Positions 1 to 10,390 of a stretch of DNA of 64,000 bases are shown here, in pieces (within the stretch, counting starts at the first letter, position 1; every line of letters begins with the position of its first letter). A model generated the notes under the pieces. It had not been told where the DNA came from and did not search any database. It saw nothing but the letters and a program-made list of their open reading frames with translations. The position numbers were made by a program, and so were the translations under genes. The stretch is taken from assembly GCA_019750915.1 (NCBI GenBank), contig JAIENY010000008.1:62001-126000 (forward strand), in the 5' to 3' direction. Source of the stretch: Xanthobacteraceae bacterium (GTDB lineage: Bacteria; Pseudomonadota; Alphaproteobacteria; Rhizobiales; Xanthobacteraceae).

Positions 1-254
1 ACTGGCTTGGCGAAAGCCTGTTTCAGCGCCAGCAATATCGAGACGCTGCCGAGGCATTTTTGCAGGTGACCTCGAAGTATGACAGGTCCGCCAAGGCCCC
101 GGATGCCTTGTTGCGGTTGGGGCAATCTCTCGCCGCGTTGAAACAAAAGGACGCTGCTTGTGCCTCGTTCGGTGAGATCGCACGCAAATATCCCAAGGCG
201 TCCAGCGGCGTGAAGCAGGGTGTCGTGCGTGAGCAAAAGCGGACAGGCTGCTGA
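1..254 (+). CDS. cpoB: Cell division coordinator CpoB (YbgF), C-terminal part
   Basis: The gene is cut by the left window edge; about 83 C-terminal residues are visible in frame 3 and end at a TGA. They form tetratricopeptide-like helices (ESLFQRQQYRDAAEAF, then APDALLRLGQSLAALKQKDA, then FGEIARKYPKA), the pattern of the C-terminal TPR domain of CpoB/YbgF. The family is periplasmic, binds TolA and links outer-membrane constriction by Tol-Pal to septal peptidoglycan synthesis. Position directly before tilS and ftsH matches the usual alphaproteobacterial order pal-cpoB-tilS-ftsH. The identification rests on the TPR pattern plus this context. Confidence 0.85.
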   Translation, partial: WLGESLFQRQQYRDAAEAFLQVTSKYDRSAKAPDALLRLGQSLAALKQKDAACASFGEIARKYPKASSGVKQGVVREQKRTGC

Positions 255-1260
255 ACCGGTCTCAGCCCTTGAGGCCCGGCAATTGTTTGCCGGATGGAAG
301 CGGTTGCCTGCCCTTGTGCTTGCGGTATCGGGCGGTCCGGATTCGATGGCTCTGCTCTGGCTCGCCGCGCGCTGGCGACGGGCGCTCAAGAACGGTCCGG
401 AACTGACAGCGGTCACGGTCGATCACGGATTGCGTCCCGAATCCGCCGCCGAAGCCCGTCAGGTCAAGCAACTCGCTAGCTCGCTCGGTATCGTACATCG
501 CACGGCGCGATGGCGCGGCGACAAACCGGCGAGCGGACTGCCTGAAGCTGCCCGCAATGCGCGCTATGACCTGCTTGCGAGGGCCGCGCGCTCTTTATCC
601 GCTCCTGCCATTGCAACGGCACATACCCAGGACGATCAGGCCGAAACCGTCCTGATGAGGCTGTCGCGCGGCAGCGGCATTGCTGGACTCGCCGGAATGG
701 CGCGGTGGTCAAAACGCGAGGACATCGCATTGTTGAGACCGCTGCTGGACGTGCCGAAGGATCGGTTGGTCGCGACGCTCAGGCGCGCGAGTATCAGCTA
801 CGCCGACGACCCGACGAATTCGGATGCAGCCTATACACGGCCCCGCCTGCGCGCGTTGATGCCGGCCCTGGCGGCCGAGGGCGCCGATGCGCGAAATCTG
901 GCAAGGCTCGCAGCGCGGCTGGCGCGAGCGAATGCGGCGCTCGAACTGATGACCGACGGCGCGGAGCGCTATTTGCGGGCCAGCGGTTCGATGCCGGTGC
1001 CGCGCGCTGATGCCTCATTCAATCTTTCGGCGTTTTTGGAGCTATCCGAAGAACTTCAGGTGCGCCTGCTGATCCGGGCGCTCAGTGGAGCGTCGCAGGC
1101 GAGGGTTCCGGAGCTGGGAAAGGTAGAAGCGTTGCTTGGTTTGCTGACCGAAGCGGGCAGCGCCGGCCGGCCGTTCAAGCGCAGCCTCGCGGGCAAGACC
1201 GTCGGCATCGAGAAACAGCGCCTGGTAATCCGTCTTGCTCCGCCTCGCCGGCCGGTTTGA
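220..1260 (+). CDS. tilS: tRNA(Ile)-lysidine synthase TilS
   Basis: TilS uses ATP to attach lysine to C34 of the CAU-anticodon tRNA-Ile, changing it from a Met to an Ile reader; it acts in the cytoplasm. The PP-loop ATP-pyrophosphatase signature SGGPDS is at residues 37-42, followed by the conserved VDHGLRPES and AHTQDDQAET segments. The 346-residue length is normal for the family in this lineage. The start used is GTG 220, inside the 3' end of cpoB (35 bp overlap); a second GTG at 229 is an equally plausible start. The overlap implies translational coupling with cpoB. Confidence 0.93.
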   Translation: MSCVSKSGQAAEPVSALEARQLFAGWKRLPALVLAVSGGPDSMALLWLAARWRRALKNGPELTAVTVDHGLRPESAAEARQVKQLASSLGIVHRTARWRGDKPASGLPEAARNARYDLLARAARSLSAPAIATAHTQDDQAETVLMRLSRGSGIAGLAGMARWSKREDIALLRPLLDVPKDRLVATLRRASISYADDPTNSDAAYTRPRLRALMPALAAEGADARNLARLAARLARANAALELMTDGAERYLRASGSMPVPRADASFNLSAFLELSEELQVRLLIRALSGASQARVPELGKVEALLGLLTEAGSAGRPFKRSLAGKTVGIEKQRLVIRLAPPRRPV

Positions 1261-1370
1261 CGGACAGGGAAACGAAAGGCCTTAACCAAGGGTCCAAAGC
1301 ATTATTTAAGGCATTATTGGTTTTCGCCCGGAAAAGCCTCAAATGCGGTAAATAGTCGTGGCTAGTTCCC

Positions 1371-1399
1371 TTGGCATCGGCTCCTGCCACACATAGATT
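1371..1399 (+). promoter_or_regulatory. Candidate sigma-70-type promoter for ftsH
   Basis: TTGGCA at 1371-1376 and TAGATT at 1394-1399 are separated by 17 bp, 69 bp before the ftsH ATG. Spacing is ideal and each hexamer is close to consensus. It is the best match I saw in the 207-bp tilS-ftsH gap, but it rests on eye inspection only. Confidence 0.4.
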
Positions 1400-1467
1400 G
1401 GGGTCCGACCACTGCGGCCCGTGCCGCTCGGATTTATAAGGCTCGATCGGGCCACGAAGGACATCGG

Positions 1468-3384
<1,917 letters not shown>

Positions 3385-3406
3385 TTGCTCGAACGATATC
3401 GATCTC

Positions 3407-3433
3407 AAAAGGCCGCATTGTGCGGCCTTTTTT
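3407..3433 (+). terminator. Rho-independent terminator after ftsH
   Basis: A perfect 7-bp GC-rich stem (GGCCGCA at 3411-3417, TGCGGCC at 3421-3427) with a 3-nt loop is flanked by AAAA and followed by six T. It lies 26 bp after the ftsH stop. Confidence 0.9.
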
Positions 3434-3510
3434 GTTGAGCACGCCGGAGGCAACCGCTCCGATCAAAGGATATTTAAGCATCCGGGGTGGGACGGGCTTG
3501 TCAAAAATTT

Positions 3511-3524
3511 TGAACAGGTGTTCA
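3511..3524. promoter_or_regulatory. Palindromic operator candidate upstream of the TetR gene
   Basis: TGAACA-GG-TGTTCA is a perfect 6-2-6 inverted repeat 30 bp before the chosen ATG of the TetR-family gene. A TTGTCA element at 3498-3503 sits just upstream, so a repressor bound here would cover the -10 region. Autoregulation through such a site is usual for TetR repressors; the assignment here is inference. Confidence 0.45.
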
Positions 3525-3554
3525 CTCTTTCAAGAGAGGATTTCCGCCGTTCCG

Positions 3555-4229
3555 ATGGTCTATCGCCGCACACAGCAGGTTGTGAAACGTCTGGAAGCGC
3601 GTCGTGCCGCGATTCTGGTCGCCGCGCGCGAAGCTGCGGCGGAAGGCGGGATGGCGGCGGTGCAGATTGCGCCGGTTGCCTCGCGTGCGCAGGTCGCTGC
3701 GGGAACTGTCTATCGTTATTTCCCCTCAAAGGCCGATCTTATTTCGGAACTGATCGCCGACGTCTCAGAAGCTGAACTCGGCGCGATCCGCCGCGCTGCC
3801 GACGCTGCGCCCGGTCCATCGTCGGCGCTGGCGGCGGCGATCACGACGATTGCCGTTCATGTGGTCTCAAACCGCAAACTCGCCTGGGGAATTTTGGCCG
3901 AGCCGGTCGACGTCGATGTCACCGAATCACGCCTCATCTCACGCCGCAAGATCGCTGCCGAGATCGAACGCCGTATCGAAGCCGCCATCAAGGCCGGTCA
4001 TCTTCCCGCGCAAGACACCTCGCTTTCCGCCACCGCCCTGATCGGTGCGCTGCATGAAGCCTTGGTCGGGCCGCTGACATCCGCTTCGCTCGGCGATCCG
4101 GGAAAACTGCGGGAAGCCGTCCAGAACATCGCATTGTTCGCGCTGCGTGCGGTGGGAGTGCTCGATGCCCGCGCACGCGGTCTTGTCGTGCAGGCGGTCC
4201 TGCCGATCAGGATGGTTGCCGGAAGCTGA
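3555..4229 (+). CDS. TetR/AcrR family transcriptional regulator
   Basis: The N-terminal helix-turn-helix is typical: an alpha-helical lead (RRAAILVAAREAAAEGG), the recognition segment VASRAQVAAGTVYRYFPSK, then LISELIADV. The C-terminal ligand domain is helical and gives no clue to the inducer. The frame is open upstream to 3420, but I choose ATG 3555 (MVYRRT) because an AGAGAGGA ribosome site lies at 3533-3540 and the upstream DNA holds a palindromic operator candidate. That gives 224 residues, normal for the family. It lies 150 bp before glcD on the same strand and could control it, but nothing in the sequence proves this. Confidence 0.85.
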   Translation: MVYRRTQQVVKRLEARRAAILVAAREAAAEGGMAAVQIAPVASRAQVAAGTVYRYFPSKADLISELIADVSEAELGAIRRAADAAPGPSSALAAAITTIAVHVVSNRKLAWGILAEPVDVDVTESRLISRRKIAAEIERRIEAAIKAGHLPAQDTSLSATALIGALHEALVGPLTSASLGDPGKLREAVQNIALFALRAVGVLDARARGLVVQAVLPIRMVAGS

Positions 4230-4334
4230 GTGCGACTGCCTGGACCGCGGCATAGCCATTGTAGGGATGGCATTTAGGCGCTTTCATCGCAATAATCGGG
4301 CAAAGGCCAGTGGCCGAATATCATTTCTGTGGCT

Positions 4335-4359
4335 ACAGATATGTCACTCATATATCTGT
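4335..4359. promoter_or_regulatory. Long inverted repeat before glcD (operator candidate)
   Basis: ACAGATAT (4335-4342) and ATATCTGT (4352-4359) are perfect 8-bp arms around a 9-bp spacer, ending 20 bp before the chosen glcD ATG. Symmetry and position suggest a dimeric regulator site controlling the glycolate oxidase operon. The regulator is unknown; the arms differ from the TGAACA palindrome before the TetR gene. Confidence 0.45.
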
Positions 4360-4379
4360 TGGCCGAAGAGGAAGCGCTC

Positions 4380-5873
4380 ATGACGATAAAGATGCCCGCC
4401 GCCGATGAGGCTGTCCTGGCACGCCGCGACGAAATCATCGCAGCGCTGCAGGGCATCGTACCCGGTGAAGGCGTGATTTTCAGTGATACCGAAATGAAGC
4501 CGTATGAATCCGATGCGCTCACGGCCTATCGCCAGCCGCCCATGGTCGTGGTGCTGCCGGAGACAACGGAACAGGTGTCACGCGTTCTGAAATACTGCGG
4601 CGAAAACGGCATCCGCGTGGTGCCGCGCGGTTCGGGCACCTCATTGTCCGGCGGCTCGCTCCCGCTCAAGGATGCCGTGCTGCTCGGCATGGGCAAGTTC
4701 AAGCGTATCCGAGAAACCGATTTCGAGAATCGTGTTGCGGTGGTCGAACCGGGCGTAACGAATCTCGCCATCAGCCAGGCGGTGGCGCATGCTGGATTTT
4801 ACTACGCGCCGGATCCGTCCTCGCAGATCGCCTGTTCGATCGGCGGCAATATCGCCGAGAATTCCGGCGGCGTGCACAGCCTGAAATACGGCCTGACCAC
4901 CAATAATGTTCTGGGTTGCGAATTCGTGCTGATCACCGGAGAGGTGCTGCGGATCGGGGGCAAGACGCCGGAAATGTCGGGCTACGACCTGATGGGCGTG
5001 ATCACCGGCTCCGAGGGGCTGCTCGGTGTCGTCACCGAAATCACCGTGCGCATTCTGAAAAAGCCGGAGACGGCGCGGGCGATGATGGTGGGTTTTGCCT
5101 CGGTGGAGGACGCCGGGCAGTGCGTCGCCAATATCATCGGCGCCGGCATCATTCCCGGTGGCATGGAAATGATGGACAAGGATGCCATTCATGCCGCAGA
5201 AGCCTTTGTACATGCTGGTTATCCGCTCGATGTCGAGGCACTGCTGATTGTCGAACTGGATGGACCGCCGGTTGAAGTCGATGAACTGATTGCGCGGGTG
5301 GAAAAGATTGCGCGCTCTTGCGGGCAAACCACGCTGCAGATTTCCAATTCAGAACAGGAGCGCCTCTTGTTCTGGGCTGGCCGCAAGGCGGCGTTTCCGG
5401 CGGTGGGGCGGATATCCCCGGATTATCTGTGCATGGACGGCACGATTCCGCGGGGCGCACTTCCGGCGGCGCTGGCGGGGATTCGCGAGCTGGGCAAGAA
5501 GTATGGGCTGCGCTGCGCCAATGTCTTCCACGCCGGCGACGGCAACCTGCATCCGCTGATCTTGTACGATGCGAATATCGCCGATGAGATGCAGCGCGCG
5601 GAGGACTTCGGTGCGGACATTCTGCGCCTCTGCGTCAAGCTGGGCGGCGTGTTGACAGGCGAACATGGCGTCGGTGTCGAGAAGCGCGATCTGATGCCGG
5701 AAATGTTCAGCGATATCGACCTCGCGCAGCAGCAGCGCGTGAAATGCGCCTTTGATCCCGACGGCCTGCTGAACCCTGGCAAGGTATTCCCCACCTTGCA
5801 TCGCTGTGCCGAGCTTGGCCGTGTCCACGTCCATCAGGGCAAGCTGGCGTTCCCCGAATTGCCCCGGTTCTGA
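4380..5873 (+). CDS. glcD: Glycolate oxidase subunit GlcD (FAD-linked oxidase)
   Basis: GlcD is the flavin-carrying catalytic subunit of the membrane-associated glycolate oxidase, converting glycolate (and often D-lactate) to glyoxylate. An FAD-binding type 4 domain (PPMVVVLPETTEQVSRVL, then VPRGSGTSLSGG and IGGNIAENSGG) precedes the FAD-oxidase C-terminal domain with HAGDGNLHPL and TGEHGVGVEK. The frame is open from 4329, but ATG 4380 is preferred: an AGAGGAAG ribosome site precedes it and an inverted repeat lies in the upstream stretch. This gives 497 residues, the usual GlcD length. It is followed by glcE and glcF on the same strand, forming the complete three-subunit operon. Confidence 0.95.
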   Translation: MTIKMPAADEAVLARRDEIIAALQGIVPGEGVIFSDTEMKPYESDALTAYRQPPMVVVLPETTEQVSRVLKYCGENGIRVVPRGSGTSLSGGSLPLKDAVLLGMGKFKRIRETDFENRVAVVEPGVTNLAISQAVAHAGFYYAPDPSSQIACSIGGNIAENSGGVHSLKYGLTTNNVLGCEFVLITGEVLRIGGKTPEMSGYDLMGVITGSEGLLGVVTEITVRILKKPETARAMMVGFASVEDAGQCVANIIGAGIIPGGMEMMDKDAIHAAEAFVHAGYPLDVEALLIVELDGPPVEVDELIARVEKIARSCGQTTLQISNSEQERLLFWAGRKAAFPAVGRISPDYLCMDGTIPRGALPAALAGIRELGKKYGLRCANVFHAGDGNLHPLILYDANIADEMQRAEDFGADILRLCVKLGGVLTGEHGVGVEKRDLMPEMFSDIDLAQQQRVKCAFDPDGLLNPGKVFPTLHRCAELGRVHVHQGKLAFPELPRF

Positions 5874-5906
5874 TTTGCCGCCGCAAACCGTTTCTCTGGA
5901 AGGTAA

Positions 5907-7148
5907 TTGATCTTGGATACTTTGAAAGTCCGCGACGCCAAGGACGTTGAGGCGGCTGTGCGCGATGCGATTGCGTCGGAACAGCCGCTTGAGGTGATCG
6001 GTCATGGCAGCAAGCGCCAGATCGGCCAGCCGATGGCGACCAATGCGGTTCTGGACCTGTCGGCCCTCAACCGCATCAGCTCCTATGAGCCGAACGAGCT
6101 GATCATCACGGTCCAGGCCGGTGCGCCGATGTCGGATGTGATGTCGCTGATCGATTCGAAGAATCAGGCCTTCGGCTTCGAGCCGGTCGATACCTCCGTG
6201 CTTCTGGGGACATCCCTTTCCGGCACGGTCGGCGGCATGCTTGGCGCCGGACTTGCCGGTCCGCGCCGGATCAAATCCGGGGGCGCCCGCGACCATTTGC
6301 TTGGCGCAACGGCCGTGTCTGGTTTTGGCGATACCTTCGTGACCGGCGGCAAAGTAGTGAAAAACGTGACCGGCTATGACCTTTGCAAATTGCTGGCCGG
6401 ATCGTGGGGCACGCTGTCGGTCGTCACGGAGATGACCTTCAAGGTGGTGCCGAAAGCGGAGAGCGAGACGACCATCGTGCTGCGGGGCCTCGACGATCAG
6501 GCGGCCTGTCGGGCGATGAACCGGGCGCTGGGGTCGTCATTCGATGTATCGGCCGCCGCCCATGTGCCCGCGATCTCCCTTGACGCCGCTTGCGAGGAGT
6601 TGTTGCGGATCGGGGCCGGGCCGCAGGCAGTGACCCTGATCCGGCTCGAAGGCTTTCCGGCCTCGGTCGCTGACCGGACGAAATCGCTGACGTCGCTGCT
6701 CGCCGATTTCGGTGCGGCCGATACGCTGGCTGGCGAGGAATCGATCGCAGCCTGGGCCGCTATCCGTGACGTAAAGCCATTCGCCGCGAAGGGGCCGTTC
6801 GGCGACAGGCCGGTGTGGCGCATCGTGTGCCCGCCCGCCGACGGCGGCGCATTCGGTGAGGCGCTGGAACGTCACGCCGGGGCCGAGATTGTTTATGACT
6901 GGGGCGGCGGTTTGATCTGGGCAGCGCTGCCGCCTGCGGCGGATGCGCATGCCGCGTGGTTGCGGCAGCGCCTGCAGCCGATCGGCGGCCATGCCACGCT
7001 GATTCGCGCGACAGATGAGGTTCGCGCAGCGGTCGAGGTCTTCCATCCACTGGCCCCCGGCGTCGCTGCGCTGAATCTTCGCGTCAAGAAATCCTTCGAT
7101 CCCCGCGACATTCTCAATCGCGGCCGTATGGTCCGGACTCACGCATGA
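5907..7148 (+). CDS. glcE: Glycolate oxidase FAD-binding subunit GlcE
   Basis: This 413-residue protein has the second FAD-binding type 4 domain of the GlcDEF complex: IGHGSKRQIGQP, an LGTSLSGTVGGMLG segment and GGKVVKNVTGYDLCKLLAGSWGT-type binding-domain motifs. GlcE lacks the large C-terminal oxidase domain of GlcD and is thought to be a structural/electron-transfer partner. The start is TTG 5907, preceded by GGAAGG; TTG 5913 is an alternative. It lies 33 bp after glcD and overlaps glcF by 4 bp (ATGA), so all three are very probably one transcript. Confidence 0.94.
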   Translation: MILDTLKVRDAKDVEAAVRDAIASEQPLEVIGHGSKRQIGQPMATNAVLDLSALNRISSYEPNELIITVQAGAPMSDVMSLIDSKNQAFGFEPVDTSVLLGTSLSGTVGGMLGAGLAGPRRIKSGGARDHLLGATAVSGFGDTFVTGGKVVKNVTGYDLCKLLAGSWGTLSVVTEMTFKVVPKAESETTIVLRGLDDQAACRAMNRALGSSFDVSAAAHVPAISLDAACEELLRIGAGPQAVTLIRLEGFPASVADRTKSLTSLLADFGAADTLAGEESIAAWAAIRDVKPFAAKGPFGDRPVWRIVCPPADGGAFGEALERHAGAEIVYDWGGGLIWAALPPAADAHAAWLRQRLQPIGGHATLIRATDEVRAAVEVFHPLAPGVAALNLRVKKSFDPRDILNRGRMVRTHA

Positions 7149-8509
7149 AAACCGAATTCTCTCTCGCACAGCTGGCCGATCCGGATATCAAGGAAGCCGA
7201 CAAGATCCTGCGTGCCTGCGTCCATTGCGGGTTCTGCACGGCGACGTGTCCGACCTATGTGCTGCTCGGCGACGAACTCGACAGTCCGCGCGGGCGCATT
7301 TATCTCATCAAGGAAATGCTGGAGCAGGACCAGCAGCCGACGGCGGAAGTGGTGAAGCACATCGATCGCTGCCTGTCGTGCCTGGCCTGCATGACGACCT
7401 GTCCCGCCAGCGTGAACTACATGCACCTTGTCGACCAGGCCCGGGTGCGGGTGGAAAAAAAGTACTCACGGCCATTGTCCGACCGGTTGATTCGGTCCTT
7501 GCTGGCCTTTGTATTGCCGCGACCGGGCGTGTTTCGCGCGGGTATGATCGCAGCCCGGCTGGCGAAGCCCTTCGTCGGCTTGCTGCCGGGGGGCGCCGCA
7601 CCGAATCATCCGCCGTCGGTGTTCGACCGCCTTCGCGCAATGCTGGCGCTGGCTCCGATCACCCTCCCTGAGCAGGGCCCCTCGGCTGGGACGGTGTTTC
7701 CGGCTCAAGGCCAAAAGCGCGGCCGGGTGGCGCTGCTGCAGGGCTGTGCGCAGCAGGTGCTGGGGCCTCACATCAACCAGTCGGCGATCAGGCTTCTGAC
7801 CCGGCTCGGCATCGAGGTCGTGCTGGTGGCCGAAGAGCAATGTTGTGGCTCGCTGACGCACCATATGGGCAAGGACGACGATGCGCTGGCGCATGCGAAA
7901 GCCAACATCGATGTCTGGGTAAAAGAGGCCGACCGTAACGGTCTGGATGCCGTCCTCGTCACCACATCCGGCTGCGGCACGACGATCAAGGACTACGGCT
8001 ATCTGTTGCGCGAGGATCCGGCCTATGCGGCCAAGGCCGCGCGCGTATCGAAGCTCGCGCTCGACATCACGGAGTATATCGACAAGCTCGACGTGCAATG
8101 GCCCACGCAGCGCAGCGACATCGTCGTGGCCTATCACTCGGCTTGTTCGCTTCAGCACGGACAGAAAATCACGCAGCTTCCAAAAGAATTGCTTTTCAAG
8201 AGCGGATTCGTGGTGAAAGATGTACCAGAGAGTCACCTCTGTTGTGGTTCGGCGGGGACGTACAACATTCTGCAGCCGGACATCGCGAGGAGACTGCGCG
8301 AACGAAAGATCGCAAACATCGCATCGGTTGAGCCGGATATTATCTCGGCGGGCAATATAGGGTGCATGGTACAGATCGGTTCAATCCGAAATAACGACGG
8401 AGCGCCGATCCCCGTGGTTCACACCGTCGAATTGCTTGATTGGATGACAGGCGGTCCCAAACCCGCGCGGGCGGAGATCACGAAGGGCCCCCGCACCGGG
8501 GGTTCTTGA
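7145..8509 (+). CDS. glcF: Glycolate oxidase iron-sulfur subunit GlcF
   Basis: GlcF passes electrons from the flavin subunits toward the quinone pool. Two 4Fe-4S motifs are visible: C25-C28-C31-C35P (CVHCGFCTATCP) and C76-C79-C82-C86P (CLSCLACMTTCP), followed by two CCG-type cysteine-rich domains (EEQCCGSLTHH and LCCGSAGTY). The start ATG overlaps glcE by 4 bp. The 454 residues are slightly longer than I expect: after HTVELLDWMTGG the last 16 or so residues look unconserved and are encoded across a GC-rich terminator-like hairpin, which suggests that the original stop was lost near a deletion that also cut the convergent ABC gene. Confidence 0.95.
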   Translation: MKTEFSLAQLADPDIKEADKILRACVHCGFCTATCPTYVLLGDELDSPRGRIYLIKEMLEQDQQPTAEVVKHIDRCLSCLACMTTCPASVNYMHLVDQARVRVEKKYSRPLSDRLIRSLLAFVLPRPGVFRAGMIAARLAKPFVGLLPGGAAPNHPPSVFDRLRAMLALAPITLPEQGPSAGTVFPAQGQKRGRVALLQGCAQQVLGPHINQSAIRLLTRLGIEVVLVAEEQCCGSLTHHMGKDDDALAHAKANIDVWVKEADRNGLDAVLVTTSGCGTTIKDYGYLLREDPAYAAKAARVSKLALDITEYIDKLDVQWPTQRSDIVVAYHSACSLQHGQKITQLPKELLFKSGFVVKDVPESHLCCGSAGTYNILQPDIARRLRERKIANIASVEPDIISAGNIGCMVQIGSIRNNDGAPIPVVHTVELLDWMTGGPKPARAEITKGPRTGGS

Positions 8510-10117
8510 ACGCCGATCAGGGTATCGGTGAAACCAGGAGGACGGCATGGCCTCGTCGAGCAGCAGGAACTGCGGCGCATGCAGCAGCGCGCGTGCAATG
8601 CCCAGGCGCTGTTGTTCGCCCAGAGACAGCAGTCGGCTCCAGTGTTCCGGCTCGTCCAGACGATCCGCCAGCGACGCAAGACCAACATCGCGCAGGATGG
8701 AGCCGATCTGTGCGTTGTCAAACGTGCCCGGCAGCGCGGGATAGGCGACGGCATCGGCGAGCGGGCCTATGGGGAGATAGGGCCGCTGCGGCAGCGTCAT
8801 CAGCTTGGTGCCCGCGGGAATGGAGACCGTGCCTTTGCCGAACGGCCAAATCCCGCTGATGACGCGAAACAGCGTCGATTTGCCGATGCCGGAGGGGCCC
8901 TGCAAAAGCGTGTGTTCTCCCTCGCGCAGCACAAGCCTGTCCGCCGTGACCAGAGGCACGCCATCCGGCAGGTTGATTTCGAGGTCCGCCAGTTCGATCT
9001 GCGGATCGTTTCCGGAGCGCCGGGTGATTGCGCCCTGTTGTGAGCCAAGCTCCGAAGCGGCGGCGATGGATTTATCGAAACCGTCGAGACGGGTGATGAC
9101 GGCCTGCCAGCCCGCGATCGAGCGGTAACTGCTGACGAAGAACGACAGCGCGCCCTGCACACTGAGGAAGGCGGATGCCGCCTGAATCAGGCCGCCGAGT
9201 TCGGTGCGTTTTGCGAAATAGGCAGGAGCGACCAGCACATAGGGGAACACCTGGACGGCCTGAGAGTAGCTTGAGGTCAAAGCCGTGATTTTCTTGGTCC
9301 TGGTCATGATGTTCAGCCAGTTGCGCACGATGTTGTCGATGCGTTGCGACAGCCGCAGATGTTCGGCTTTCTCACCGCGCAGAAGTGCGATCTGTTCGGC
9401 GTTTTCGCGGGTGCGGACAAGATTGAAGCGGAAGTCGGCCTCATAGCGCTGTTGCTGGTAGTCGAGGCCGACCAGCGGGCGTCCAACAAGATGCGTGAGC
9501 CATGTTCCGACAATGGAATAGGCCAGTGCGGCCCAGACCAGATAACCGGGCAGATCAAAACTCAGGCCGAAAACGTGCAGAGGTGCACTCTCGGAAAGGC
9601 CCCACAGGATCACCACGAACGATATCAGGGTCACGACAGAATTCAGCAGCCCGAGCCCGATCGGCAGAAGGCCGGACCCCGATCCGTCATCGATGAACTG
9701 CCGGATGTCTTCTGCGATGCGCTGGTCCGGGTTATCGGCCGGATCGCCCGCGAGCTGCATCCCGTAATGCGCGCCGCTGTCCAGCCATCGGGCAAGGTAG
9801 TGCTCCGTCATCCATTTGCGCCAGCGGATCTGCAGCCATTGATTGAGATAAAGCTGATAGACGGCAATGGTGATGAAGATCGCTGCCACAACACTGAAAT
9901 AGATGATCTCGTGGACGAACGCACCCCAGTTGTATTCCTGGAGCGCGTTGTAGAAACGGTTGCGCCATTGATTGAGGAGGACATCGATGACGACGGTGCC
10001 GAGTTCGATCAGGACGATGGCGCATAGCAGCAAACGGCCTGCCCATTTGTCTTCCGAGCGGAAATACGGGATTGCCAGTCGCCAGATCACAGCGAGCGTT
10101 GGACCGATATTTTTCAA
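8381..10117 (-). CDS. ABC transporter, fused membrane/ATPase (SbmA/YddA-like family), C-terminally truncated
   Basis: The N-terminal part is an ABC membrane type-2 domain of the YddA/SbmA-BacA group (WRNRFYNALQEYNW, WRKWMTEHYLARWL, QRYEADFRFNLVRTRENAEQIALL), followed by an ATPase with Walker A GPSGIGKST and signature LSLGEQQRLGIARAL. Walker B ends at LLLDEA (residues 518-523); the expected D-loop and switch histidine do not follow. Instead 55 unrelated residues are encoded antisense to the end of glcF. The recognisable gene therefore spans only 8549-10117 and lacks roughly the last 60 residues of its ATPase, so it may be a decaying gene. The start is TTG 10117 with AGGAG upstream. No partner transporter gene is adjacent, and the substrate is unknown. 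Confidence 0.8.
   Translation of the reverse strand: MKNIGPTLAVIWRLAIPYFRSEDKWAGRLLLCAIVLIELGTVVIDVLLNQWRNRFYNALQEYNWGAFVHEIIYFSVVAAIFITIAVYQLYLNQWLQIRWRKWMTEHYLARWLDSGAHYGMQLAGDPADNPDQRIAEDIRQFIDDGSGSGLLPIGLGLLNSVVTLISFVVILWGLSESAPLHVFGLSFDLPGYLVWAALAYSIVGTWLTHLVGRPLVGLDYQQQRYEADFRFNLVRTRENAEQIALLRGEKAEHLRLSQRIDNIVRNWLNIMTRTKKITALTSSYSQAVQVFPYVLVAPAYFAKRTELGGLIQAASAFLSVQGALSFFVSSYRSIAGWQAVITRLDGFDKSIAAASELGSQQGAITRRSGNDPQIELADLEINLPDGVPLVTADRLVLREGEHTLLQGPSGIGKSTLFRVISGIWPFGKGTVSIPAGTKLMTLPQRPYLPIGPLADAVAYPALPGTFDNAQIGSILRDVGLASLADRLDEPEHWSRLLSLGEQQRLGIARALLHAPQFLLLDEAMPSSWFHRYPDRRSRTPGAGALRDLRPRGFGTACHPIKQFDGVNHGDRRSVVISD
8488..8502. terminator. GC-rich hairpin at the glcF/ABC convergence
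   Basis: CCCCCG (8488-8493) and CGGGGG (8497-8502) form a 6-bp stem with loop CAC; TTCTT follows on the + strand and the reverse side also ends in CTT. It lies inside the last codons of glcF, which is unusual, and could end transcription from both sides. The T-runs are imperfect. Confidence 0.45.
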
Positions 10118-10390
10118 GGGGGGCTCCTGGCGGCGGATGGGTTTGGCGTTTGTTATAGGCGAACGAAGCGCCGATTAAGACTAAAGTTGCGGTAATGTTC
10201 GGTTGCTCTGTCTTGTGTGCGACACGTCGCCGCTTTTAGCATGCGTCCAAATGGCTTGATCCGGGGGGCGTCTCGTTGACGGTTGTGGGGCTGCAGCCGG
10301 TTCAACCTCTTTCCGTCGTTTCCTGAGATCACGTCTCGGTACTGGCCTGCTACGGGCCGGGCCGCAAATTCATGTGGGGAGTGAGATCGA

